The position numbers and the translations under genes were made by a program. 39,590 nt of DNA, from NCBI RefSeq assembly GCF_003946265.1, contig NZ_RHNO01000020.1:1-39590 (forward strand), written 5' to 3'. Source of the stretch: Levilactobacillus yonginensis (GTDB taxonomy: Bacteria; Bacillota; Bacilli; Lactobacillales; Lactobacillaceae). A model generated the notes under the pieces. That model saw only the letters and a list, made by a program, of their open reading frames with translations. It made no database searches and had not been told where the DNA came from. How positions within the stretch are numbered: the stretch's first letter is position 1; the number at the start of each line of letters is the position of its first letter. Positions 1 to 7,500 of the stretch are shown here, in pieces.

Positions 1-80
1 TTCCTCAGTGAGATACTGTTTAGTGTACACAAAATTTCGAAACATTTTTATTTACAGAGCTTGACTAAACGTAGGAAAAA

Positions 81-104
81 GGTTTGGGACAAAAGTCTCA
101 AACC
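81..104 (-). terminator. Terminator hairpin after the 62-aa unknown gene
   Basis: Inverted repeat of 10-bp arms (GGTTTGGGAC and GTCTCAAACC) around an AAAA loop, with one G-T wobble. On the minus strand it is followed by a run of five T. It lies downstream of the small minus-strand gene at 274-462 and directly next to the palindromic repeat at 111-250. Confidence 0.6.
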
Positions 105-110
105 CTTATT

Positions 111-250
111 TTGCTCCGAACATAAATAGTCGAAACGTGCGACAACAGGCAGTCAACTCCGCTTAACCCCGATAGACAAACAATCCAGGACCAGGATTAT
201 TCGTCTATCGACGTTAATGCTCATTGACTAACCGCCTTTTGTCCCACTCT
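111..250 (+). repeat. Palindromic intergenic repeat, copy 1
   Basis: About 140 bp that recurs in inverted orientation at 9113-9238 (roughly 80 percent identical by eye) and as a left half at 35837-35898. It folds into a long nested hairpin: AGGC 147-150 with GCCT 234-237, AGTCAA 151-156 with TTGACT 224-229, TTAAC 163-167 with GTTAA 213-217, GATAGAC 171-177 with GTCTATC 203-209, and AATCC 182-186 with GGATT 194-198. All three copies sit beside a GGGAC-type terminator hairpin. It is a BIME- or MITE-like non-coding element; no ORF is conserved. Confidence 0.7.
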
Positions 251-273
251 CCTAGCACAGATTATTGCCAATT

Positions 274-462
274 TCACCGCGCACTGTGATCCGCATCCTG
301 ACGCAACTTGCGCAACCCCTGCTCGTCCACCTCTAACCGCAACTTTCCGGTATCTAGATCGACGACCGCATGAACATCCACCGTGCCGATGCCAACGGCC
401 GTGGCCTCCCGCTTTAAGCGTAGCGTTGACCGATCGGCCACCAGTTCATATTCTTTTTCCAA
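274..462 (-). CDS. Small conserved-looking protein of unknown function (62 aa)
   Basis: I do not recognise this gene. The start is TTG, supported by an AGGAGG ribosome site 8 nt upstream on the minus strand. The product is short, charged (rich in E, D, K and R) and has no signal peptide or membrane segment. Its pattern (a hydrophobic stretch VGTVDVHAVVDLDTGKLRL followed by a charged helix) suggests a small beta-sheet plus helix fold, but that is inference. It stands alone, ends before the terminator at 81-104, and is separated from MITE copy A by about 120 bp with no clear promoter. The good ribosome site is the main reason to accept it as real. Confidence 0.6.
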   Translation of the reverse strand: MEKEYELVADRSTLRLKREATAVGIGTVDVHAVVDLDTGKLRLEVDEQGLRKLRQDADHSAR

Positions 463-580
463 ATAAGTTTCCTCCTGACTTGAACGCGCTATAAGTCTAG
501 CACGCTGGTCAGTCGGTTTTAACTGAAACGTCTTACAAATAAATTCATATACCGTCCCCTTAACTTATCTGGCTGACAAT

Positions 581-1168
581 CTAAAGATCGAAAGCAATGG
601 AGTCCCCACTGTGCTTGATACAACAAGGATTGGGTATTGGGGTTTAATCAGATATAGTTGAAAATTGCCGCCTTACCGTTCGCCAAATTTAGACTGGAAC
701 GCTGTGGAAAGGACGGGACAAGCCAAAGAACGGTCTTGACCCTCACTTGAAGCCGCAAAACCCGTCTTCAAGTCGCCATTTTCAAGAAAACCACTTGAAA
801 ATCCCACGGCTGAGTCCAAATTTGACTCACTCTCGGCTACCTAGTGGAGCGCCAATAATATGGAACAAGTGCAATCATTCAGGTATTTAAGACAGCTTAG
901 AACCTGCTTAACCGAAGGTGGTCAGAGGTGGAGCCAGCTGTGTCGACGGTGTTAGCCGATTTTCGGCTTACAGCGTGGGACGTGTTTGGAGACAGGTGTT
1001 TCTTCCAGGCTTCAAATCGAGCCGAAGGACCGCTTTTCAGGCCGGAGGCGTTCCCCACAGCAGGCGGAATCTCTGACTGCCGCAGGTGGCTGGGGTGAGA
1101 CTAATTTCCAGTCTATAACGCCTTATTATTCTTGGTTTGACAACGGTTTTCGAATTTTTAACCTTTAG
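581..1168 (+). mobile_element. MITE-like repeat, copy A (588 bp, with a 169-bp internal insertion)
   Basis: Shares its whole length with 33212-33629 in the same orientation. Both begin with CTAAAG and end with CTTTAG; the terminal arms here are CTAAAGATCGAAA and the reverse complement of CTAAAGGTTAAAA. Relative to copy B it has 169 extra bp (687-855) next to CGCCAA, which is present both at 681-686 and at 850-855. Without that insert it is 419 bp, against 418 bp for copy B. The best-conserved part is 915-1168, including a hairpin at about 943-976 (AGCCGA-TTT-TCGGCT core). The flanks CTGACAAT and CTGACGGT match at 6 of 8 positions, an imperfect possible target duplication. The 60-codon ORF inside is not kept in frame in copy B. 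Confidence 0.7.
687..855. repeat. Internal 169-bp segment present only in copy A, rich in hairpins
   Basis: Bounded by the 6-bp direct repeat CGCCAA (681-686 and 850-855). It holds three hairpins: ACTTGAAG with CTTCAAGT, ATTTTCAAG with CTTGAAAAT, and GAGTC with GACTC. Either copy A gained it as a nested insertion with a 6-bp duplication, or copy B lost it by recombination between the CGCCAA repeats. I see no terminal inverted repeat of its own. Confidence 0.55.
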
Positions 1169-1177
1169 CTGACGGTC

Positions 1178-1220
1178 AAAAAAAATCCCCAAGAGGCCAT
1201 ATGACGCTAGCCCTGGGGAT
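1178..1220 (-). terminator. Terminator of the matrixin gene
   Basis: ATCCCCA at 1185-1191 pairs with TGGGGAT at 1214-1220, and a run of eight T follows on the minus strand (A run at 1178-1185). It lies just past the stop of the minus-strand protease gene. Confidence 0.75.
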
Positions 1221-1230
1221 ATTTTACCTT

Positions 1231-1995
1231 CTAATTCTGTTGGTAAATCTGTTTGAGCGTTTTTAAGTCCGCTGATGATAACTGCGTCTTACCTTGATCG
1301 ATTGGATACATCACTGAACTGGTGGCACTACTATGATCCAATCCGAGGGCGTGACCCAGTTCATGAATGGCCACAGATCGACGGGCCGACTGGCTATAGG
1401 TCAAGTTTAAGCTGGCCGTCGCCGCGTTCACCGTCTTCACACCCGTTAAACTGATTCGTTGCGTAATTTTAGGTCCACCGTGTCCCAATTCAATGGTTCC
1501 CTGCTGATTGGCAACCTTCTTGTGATACCCGCCAAAGGTGATTTGATTGGCACCCTTAGGGGCCGTTCCGGCAATCAGCTTCACAACTCCCGTAGCATTG
1601 TAGGTGGCAACAGCCTGTTGGAAGACTGCCCGCCCCCGCGCGGATAAATCATCGCTGAAGCGATAGTAATAGGTCGAACTTAACGTTACGCCTTGAACGA
1701 TGGACTCCACCGGTGTGCCGTTGGTTCCGGTCGATTCAGCTGACTGACTACTTGAGCTCCGCCAAATGTAGCCGCTGGCGGTCGTCTTACCGTCACTGGA
1801 AGAACTGCCGGCTGACTTACTATTTTTCCCGGTGAGTGAATTTGTGGCTAAGTAACTGGCCACCTTTGCTGTTAGAACGTCACTGTAAACTTTCGCTTGC
1901 GTGAAGAGCGCCGCAACCGCTGCTGGCTGGGTCTTGACCCACCAGCCCGCGCCGACCAGCATGAGGAGCACGACTAGTCGTCTTAATATTTTCAA
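1231..1995 (-). CDS. Matrixin-like zinc metalloprotease, membrane-anchored or secreted
   Basis: Peptidase M10-type (matrixin) protein of 254 aa. An N-terminal hydrophobic segment (about residues 4-20) precedes a Ser/Thr/Gly-rich linker (to about residue 95) and the catalytic domain. The zinc site HELGHALGLDH gives three His ligands (about 211, 215, 221) and the catalytic Glu at 212; SVMYP supplies the Met-turn about eight residues later. The domain is expected to cleave peptides outside the membrane; the substrate is unknown. I chose the TTG at 1995 because AGAGGAAG lies 8 nt before it; an in-frame TTG at 2016 would add 7 residues but has no ribosome site. No propeptide cysteine switch is visible. 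Terminator at 1178-1220. The single membrane segment may be an uncleaved anchor or a signal peptide. Confidence 0.88.
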   Translation of the reverse strand: MKILRRLVVLLMLVGAGWWVKTQPAAVAALFTQAKVYSDVLTAKVASYLATNSLTGKNSKSAGSSSSDGKTTASGYIWRSSSSQSAESTGTNGTPVESIVQGVTLSSTYYYRFSDDLSARGRAVFQQAVATYNATGVVKLIAGTAPKGANQITFGGYHKKVANQQGTIELGHGGPKITQRISLTGVKTVNAATASLNLTYSQSARRSVAIHELGHALGLDHSSATSSVMYPIDQGKTQLSSADLKTLKQIYQQN

Positions 1996-2133
1996 CCGTG
2001 AATCTTCCTCTCTCAATCATGTGATGAATCGGTCCGGTTTAACCGATTGTTTGAATTCTAGCCTAAAACATGCAGGAACACCACTATTTATGCCGATTGC
2101 TAAGCGTTTACCAGGGAGGTCCACCAGCCAAAA

Positions 2134-2168
2134 ATGGCGTCCCATCAACGTTTGCTGATAGGACGCCA
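2134..2168 (-). terminator. Terminator after the RelBE-type operon
   Basis: Strong hairpin: TGGCGTCC-C-ATCA pairs with TGAT-A-GGACGCCA; five T follow on the minus strand. T residues also follow on the plus strand, so it may work both ways. Confidence 0.7.
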
Positions 2169-2237
2169 CTTTTCGTTAAATTAGTCTAAAGCCACTAAAA
2201 AATTCAGAAAACTACTTGTGTGGCTCGAAAAATATTC

Positions 2238-2507
2238 TTATTTATAGACATCATTTCGCTTAGCTGCTTTCACAATCAAAACCATAAATTTTCCATCCTG
2301 AATATCAGCAATTATCCGATAATTACCGACTCTATAACGCCAAAAGGTTCCTAGGCTGCCTTCCAGTGCTTTCCCCCACGCCCGCGGATTAGATGCACCC
2401 TCAATATGATCATCTAGCCATTTAATCATGCGACGTTGCACTTGTGAATCCAGTTTTTGAAAATCTTTATCTGCTTTCTTGGCAAATTCCCAGCTATAGG
2501 TTGTCAT
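2238..2507 (-). CDS. RelE/ParE-superfamily toxin
   Basis: 89-aa protein of the RelE/YafQ type, the usual size for the family. The C-terminal half carries the typical pattern RYRVGNYRIIADIQDG followed by a beta strand and KRNDVYK, which matches the RelE core sheet and its basic C-terminal end. Family members usually cut mRNA on the ribosome, or inhibit gyrase (ParE branch); which applies here is not visible. Its ATG overlaps the antitoxin stop by 4 nt (ATGA), so the two are translationally coupled. Terminator at 2134-2168. It would be held inactive by the upstream antitoxin. Confidence 0.9.
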   Translation of the reverse strand: MTTYSWEFAKKADKDFQKLDSQVQRRMIKWLDDHIEGASNPRAWGKALEGSLGTFWRYRVGNYRIIADIQDGKFMVLIVKAAKRNDVYK

Positions 2508-2722
2508 TCTAGTCCTAACCGGTGTTTAATCTCCTCACGAGAAACTTTTTCACCATGACTTGCCTCAAGATTTCTTGCTGCATCGCGATAATCAGACTCA
2601 TCTTCAAGTCGTTCTAAAATCGTTTTACGCATAAATGTCGTCACTGGTTCACCATAAAATTCAGCTAATTCCTTAACTTGCTTATACTGATCGTCTTTAA
2701 ACCTTAATGACGTAACAGTCAT
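2504..2722 (-). CDS. RelB-like ribbon-helix-helix antitoxin
   Basis: 72-aa antitoxin partner of the RelE-type toxin. The N-terminal part (VTSLRFKDDQYKQVKELAEF) fits a ribbon-helix-helix DNA-binding domain; the acidic C-terminal part would wrap the toxin. I place the start at ATG 2722 because AGGAGG lies 8 nt upstream; the upstream GTG at 2731 overlaps that ribosome site. The promoter has an extended -10, TGATATAAT, and a TAGGCT-N8-AGCCTA dyad lies just upstream (2757-2776), which suggests autorepression. Confidence 0.88.
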   Translation of the reverse strand: MTVTSLRFKDDQYKQVKELAEFYGEPVTTFMRKTILERLEDESDYRDAARNLEASHGEKVSREEIKHRLGLE

Positions 2723-2743
2723 GACCCCCACCTCCTACAGTGA

Positions 2744-2776
2744 ATTATATCATGGGTAGGCTTCACTTGTAGCCTA
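2744..2776 (-). promoter_or_regulatory. Promoter and operator of the RelBE-type operon
   Basis: Minus-strand extended -10 TGATATAAT (TATAAT at 2744-2749), 8 nt before the AGGAGG. The -35 region holds a perfect dyad, TAGGCT at 2757-2762 and AGCCTA at 2771-2776, a likely binding site for the ribbon-helix-helix antitoxin. No good -35 hexamer is visible, in keeping with an extended -10 promoter. Confidence 0.55.
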
Positions 2777-2958
2777 TTCGCTCAATATTTACCAGTATGG
2801 TCTATCTCAATACATCCAACCTGACAAACAACTGGGATAATTAGCTTAACCAGAAAGCAGTCACCACGGTGCAATTACTTTTAAAATAATCAGATGAAGT
2901 AATACTTCAGCCAGAAATCTAATCGTGTTTGCTAGAACACGCCTCATTATATTAAAAG
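2777..2958. other. Intergenic stretch with nothing recognised
   Basis: Between the toxin-antitoxin promoter and the exporter terminator I see no ORF with a ribosome site, no strong hairpin and no similarity to other parts of the window. Confidence 0.5.
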
Positions 2959-2997
2959 ACACTCCGAAAGCCAGTTTAACAATAGCTCCCAGAGTGC
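2959..2997 (-). terminator. Probable terminator of the Bcr/CflA-type exporter gene
   Basis: ACACTC at 2959-2964 pairs with GAGTG at 2992-2996; AAGC and GCT can pair inside; TCTTTT follows on the minus strand. The stem is interrupted. Confidence 0.5.
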
Positions 2998-3028
2998 CTT
3001 CGCAATTATCTTAAAGGGTGTTTAAAAG

Positions 3029-4228
3029 TCAATCACTCACGACGTCCCGTTGACGTTGCTGCCGCAAAACCAAGAGTCTAAACACCAGCAACATGCCAAT
3101 ACACAGCACAAGCATGTAACTTGGTAGCATCTGAATCGTCCCATTGTGCAAGTAGCTCATCCCATAAGTCAACACGCTGACAAACAAGTAGTAGCCCAGA
3201 CTGAACCAACCGCTGGCACTGCCCATTACCCGTTCATATCCGATCAGGGCGCGGTTCAAAGCATTCGGCAGCGTCACGTTCAGCCCTAAAAAGACCAGAA
3301 AGATCAGGCCAATCATCAACCGTGGCCGCTGCCAATTTGCCGCAACCACCAGCCCGCTCCCAGCTATGACGCTAAACACCAATCCAGCGAAAGCGACCCG
3401 CTCCGGTGACCAAAAATTGAGTAACCAATTGACCAGCACCGCTCCCAGCAGGCTGGCACTGGCCAGAATCAATCCCAGCCAACCATAATGCACGGCTGAG
3501 TAGCCAAAGTGGGCCATGAAGATAAAGGGGGCCTCCGCGTAATAGCTGAATAAGATTCCATTAATGCCACCGATCAAGAGGCCATAACCCCACACAACGG
3601 GATCCGTCAGCAAACGCCACACAACCGGCCACTGTTTGATCTGACTCACAGAACTAGTGACCGACTGTGTCTCCGGCAGGCACCCAACTGCGTACATGCC
3701 AACGGCCACGGCTAACGTCACTAACGTGGCAAAGACACTGCGATAGCCAAAGTAGGTCTGCATCACACCGCCAATTAGTGGTCCCAATGCTGGCGCTAAT
3801 GCCATAGCGGCACTCGTTTGGGCAAAAATTTTGGCACCGGTGATACCGCTGAAACTCTCCCGCATAATGGTCTGCGTCACCACAGAACCAGCACTGGCGC
3901 CGAAGGCTTGAACCAGTCGCCAGCCAATCAACGTGGCAAACGTGCCGCTAAAGTAGAGTCCGAGATTACCGAATAAATAAATCGCAATCCCCGCCAACAT
4001 CGCTGGTCGGCGCCCCCATTTATCGGCCAGCTGGCCCCAAACGAGGACCCCAACGGCAAAAGCAATAAAGTAGGTGCTCATGGTCAGTTGAACCTGACTA
4101 GCACTCACGGCAAAGACCCGGCGAAGTTGTGGTAACACCGGGGTAAAAATCGACTCGCTGATTTGAGGAAACCCAACGAGAGCAATCGTCAGCCCCAAAG
4201 ACGGGACTGATTGGTGGACGTTTTTCAT
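3029..4228 (-). CDS. MFS multidrug exporter, Bcr/CflA (DHA1) type
   Basis: About 400 aa with 12 predicted membrane helices, the normal size for the drug:H+ antiporter-1 family. The N-terminal helix carries the Bcr/CflA-like pattern SESIFTPVLPQL, and the loop after helix 2 has the MFS motif GQLADKWGRRPA. A second conserved block, ALAPALGPLIGG, lies in helix 5. It should export drugs or other small hydrophobic molecules using the proton gradient; the substrate is unknown. The start is one of two adjacent ATGs; the second (4228) has better spacing from AAGGAG. A 21-codon leader ORF ends 16 nt before this ribosome site's far side, which suggests translational control. Possible terminator at 2959-2997. 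Confidence 0.88.
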   Translation of the reverse strand: MKNVHQSVPSLGLTIALVGFPQISESIFTPVLPQLRRVFAVSASQVQLTMSTYFIAFAVGVLVWGQLADKWGRRPAMLAGIAIYLFGNLGLYFSGTFATLIGWRLVQAFGASAGSVVTQTIMRESFSGITGAKIFAQTSAAMALAPALGPLIGGVMQTYFGYRSVFATLVTLAVAVGMYAVGCLPETQSVTSSVSQIKQWPVVWRLLTDPVVWGYGLLIGGINGILFSYYAEAPFIFMAHFGYSAVHYGWLGLILASASLLGAVLVNWLLNFWSPERVAFAGLVFSVIAGSGLVVAANWQRPRLMIGLIFLVFLGLNVTLPNALNRALIGYERVMGSASGWFSLGYYLFVSVLTYGMSYLHNGTIQMLPSYMLVLCIGMLLVFRLLVLRQQRQRDVVSD

Positions 4229-4246
4229 CATTTTTCTCCTTAGAAT

Positions 4247-4312
4247 TTACTTTGAGGAAAAACGTCCTTGACCATTTGCGGGGACACACGCCATTAAAGT
4301 TTCAAGATTCAT
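4247..4312 (-). CDS. Candidate leader peptide upstream of the exporter (21 aa)
   Basis: Short ORF, product MNLETLMACVPANGQGRFSSK. Its ATG has AAGGGGTG 7-8 nt upstream, and its TAA lies just before the AAGGAG of the exporter gene. A well-formed promoter (TTGACA-17-TATCGT) stands 30-60 nt upstream, so the ORF is the first thing translated on this mRNA. The arrangement resembles the leader peptides of antibiotic-inducible resistance genes, in which ribosome stalling exposes the downstream start. That role is inference: I see no firm pair of alternative hairpins. It could also be a chance ORF, though ribosome site, promoter and position agree. Confidence 0.5.
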   Translation of the reverse strand: MNLETLMACVPANGQGRFSSK

Positions 4313-4346
4313 GGGCCGTCACCCCTTTCTGTTTGATGTCTGATTT

Positions 4347-4375
4347 ACGATACGGGAGTTTCGGAAGGATGTCAA
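4347..4375 (-). promoter_or_regulatory. Promoter of the leader ORF and exporter
   Basis: On the minus strand TTGACA (4370-4375), a 17-bp spacer, then TATCGT (4347-4352). The expected transcript starts near 4340 and contains the leader ORF at 4312-4247. Confidence 0.6.
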
Positions 4376-4397
4376 GGTGTCTTCCTTGTCAGACAGT

Positions 4398-4435
4398 AAA
4401 AAAGTATCTCAGACTAATTTATGCCTGAGATACTT
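4398..4435 (-). terminator. Terminator of the LPQTS surface-protein gene
   Basis: AAAGTATCTCAG (4401-4412) pairs perfectly with CTGAGATACTTT (4424-4435), and six T follow on the minus strand. It is about 150 bp past the stop of the adhesin gene; nothing else is visible between them. Confidence 0.7.
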
Positions 4436-4584
4436 TCTTCGCGTTTATCTTCTTACCGTTTTGTTGTGCAGTAACCCAAATGGCTGCCTAGAGAACAACT
4501 AAACAAGTGATGATGTATGAAATCTGATTCTTGAAATGAACAAAATCACCACCATAAAAATCAAATCAAGTCGTCAAACAATGT

Positions 4585-7500
4585 TTAACTCCGACGTTTA
4601 CGGTCAAGCCCCCTGACCATGCCCAGTAATCCTAACGACAAACTGCCAAGCACCGCCAACCAACTCTGACTGTCGTCACTAGTTTGCGGCAATTGCGTGG
4701 CTGAGCCAGTCGTTTGGTAACCTGGTTGTGACTCAGACTCTAGGTTCTTGGCAGTAACCATCTGAGCCGCTGCTAAGTTAGCTGATTGACCGGCCGTGGA
4801 ATGAGTTTCCCGCAAACCAGCTGCCTTCGTTCCTTTCACCCCGCCTGTTGTAACGGCAGCCGTCTTCTTTGGCGTGGTGCGCTTGGTTGGTTTAGTAACG
4901 GGCGTCTTCGTTCCTGGTTGCTGACCAGTCTCCGTCCCACCAGCGGGCGTAGTTCCTGGCGTTTCGATTGGCGTGGTCGTGCCCGTACCTGAACCGCTAG
5001 TGCTATCACCCGGTGTGCTTGTCCCCGTACCGGTATCCGTTTTGGCAGTCACCGTGATGGTATTCGTGGCCGTCATCACTTGGCCATTTTGATTCGTAAA
5101 TGTATACGTAACGCGGTAAGTTCCTGGCGTTTTCGTAACGTCTGCAGCCAAAACTGGTTGCCCATCAGCTGTCGTAATTTTTGGTGTTACGGTGACCGAG
5201 CTACCATCTACGTCAGTAGCCGTAATCGTTGCTGGTGTCCAGGCATCCCCAACGGTCAACGCAGTCGTCGTATCAGCATAGTTTAAGTTCGACTGATTGG
5301 GCGCCACAGTTAACGTGTTGATGGCACTGTGGTTAATGCCCTTTTGATCGGTAAAGCTGTACGTCACCGTGTAGGTTCCTGCCGTTTTGGTCACATCCGT
5401 TGGTACCACAACGTTGCCTTGAGCATCCTTAATGACCGATGACACATCCACTGCCGTCCCGTCAACATCAGTGCCAGTTACCACAGCCGGCGTCCAGCTT
5501 CCACCGACATATAACTTGGTAGCCTGATCCGTGTAATTTAAATGAGCTTGATTAGCGGCCACAGTTACGGTCACCATTTTAGCTAAGCTCACGTCATCCG
5601 CACTATCCGTGTAGGTATACGTCACCTGATAAGTCCCCGGTTCCGTCGTGCTAAGGCTCTCAACCGGCGTAGTCGTGCCATCACTTTGAACTTGAGCGTA
5701 CGTCACCGCCAGTTGTGACGCCGTCAGCGCAGTGCCATTTTCATCGGTGCCACTGACAAAACTATCGGCTGGTTGCCAGGAATCACCCACAAATAGGTTG
5801 GTATCCTGTACCGTCAAAGTAATCGGCAGTGACTTCACCGTCAACGTTGTGGTGGCCTGATGCGCGACGTTCTCGGCATCAGTAAAATTGTACACCAACG
5901 TGTAATTTCCAGCGGGCGCAGAATCTAGCGCACTAACACTATTCCCATCGGCATCAGTAATGGTCACACTCAGCCGATCAGCTGGCACCGCAGACCCGTC
6001 CGTATCCGTGGCAGAAATCAAATTCGTGGCCGGCGTCCAAGCCGTCCCAGCCAAAATTGATTTAGGGACAACACTCAAACCAGCCGTCGAACCCGTTGCG
6101 AGTTCATTAAGATAGACGGTATAAGTTGACCCTTGTACCGCCAGCGTGGTGCTATCGGCAACGCTAGGGGTGTAAGTCATGGTATCAGTTGCAGTCCCCG
6201 AACTCACAGCAATGGCATCAGAATATTTGCTAGTATCTAGTTTCAAAGGGGACGTCGCTAGCGCCGAGAGTGAAATCACGTTTCCGCGCTGATACGTTGA
6301 CCCATCTAGGCCGACTGATGTGACACTGCCGAGCGCTTGACCAGTGGTCCCGTCAACAATGTTATAGGTATCGGTAACGTTCACGTGGACGTAAGTGAGT
6401 TTAGGCAGGGCAATGTTTCCTCGGTTACCACCGGGAATAACTAAACCAGCAATATTAGCATCAGGGGCATCGATTCCCAAGCTAGCAGTGGTAATCGTTG
6501 GATAACTCCCACTATTTTTAACGGTTGATACAGCTAAGTTACCAGTCCCAGCGAAAAGGACGCCATCCGTGGCTAAGTCAGCGTAATTCTGTGCATTAAT
6601 GTTATACGCAGCCGGCAGCGAGGTATCCTCTGCACTCCCCGTATGAAGCGTAAGTTGAAATTTTGGCATGCTCGTTTTATCTAATCGAGAAATTTTGGCG
6701 CCATCATTGGGGCGGAAATAATACACCTGCCGACCATCATTCGTATTATTCAATCGGTACGCCGTTAATGATGAAAAATCAGTGTAGTCCAGCTGATAAA
6801 CAGCGTCTGCGTTGATCATTTCTACAAAATCTGTCGCTGCAGATTGCGCATTTGCCAATGAGCTCGTGATACCGGTTGGTAGGATAATATAAAATCCCCA
6901 CAGTTGAGCGTTCAAGCCATACGCGGTGGTTGACATATTCGTGGGGTTATACGGATACACCGTAACGGCCGCTGTTGCGTTATACAAGGCGTACTTGCTT
7001 TTAGTGGTCACAAAAAAATTGGCATAGTTGTATTCACCGGTGCTCTCCTGCGTCGTGACAACGGGGGCAATATCTTTCCCCGCTGTAATGACATCACCAT
7101 CAATGGTCTCTGCCACGATATCTAAACTAGCCAACATTGGTGTTACAGCCATGTCTGGCACCGTCGCGCCATCAGTAAAATTGCGCAATAACTGTTTTCT
7201 ACTGAAAGCTGGGGCGGCCACCTTCACCCCGTTAGGATCCGGAGCAACTGCGATTTTACCTGCGGCACTAGGCACTGAGCTTACCTTTTCATTAGCATCA
7301 CCATTATTATCTTTGCTAGTCGCACCTGCCGGAGCCGCAACAGATGTTGGGGCCGCTGCCGAGGAGGCCGGTTTGGTCGCAGTCGACTGAAGCTGCTCAC
7401 CACTGGAAGCATTTGAGGTGGCAGGTGTCGTACCACTAGTTGCCGTTGAACTGGCCGGCTTAGCACCCGTGACTGTTGCTGCGGTACTGCTAGGCGTTGC

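Noticed and set aside
986-1168. 60-codon plus-strand ORF in MITE copy A, with a C-terminus like that of the 63-codon ORF at 33438-33629
   Set aside because: Only the last 22 codons agree in frame; upstream a one-base length difference shifts the frames, and half of the differences in the shared part change amino acids. Neither ORF has a ribosome site. DNA-level repeat similarity explains the match.
4098-4289. 63-codon minus-strand ORF across the start of the drug exporter
   Set aside because: It overlaps the exporter in another frame and has no ribosome site; the 21-codon leader ORF in this region is better supported.
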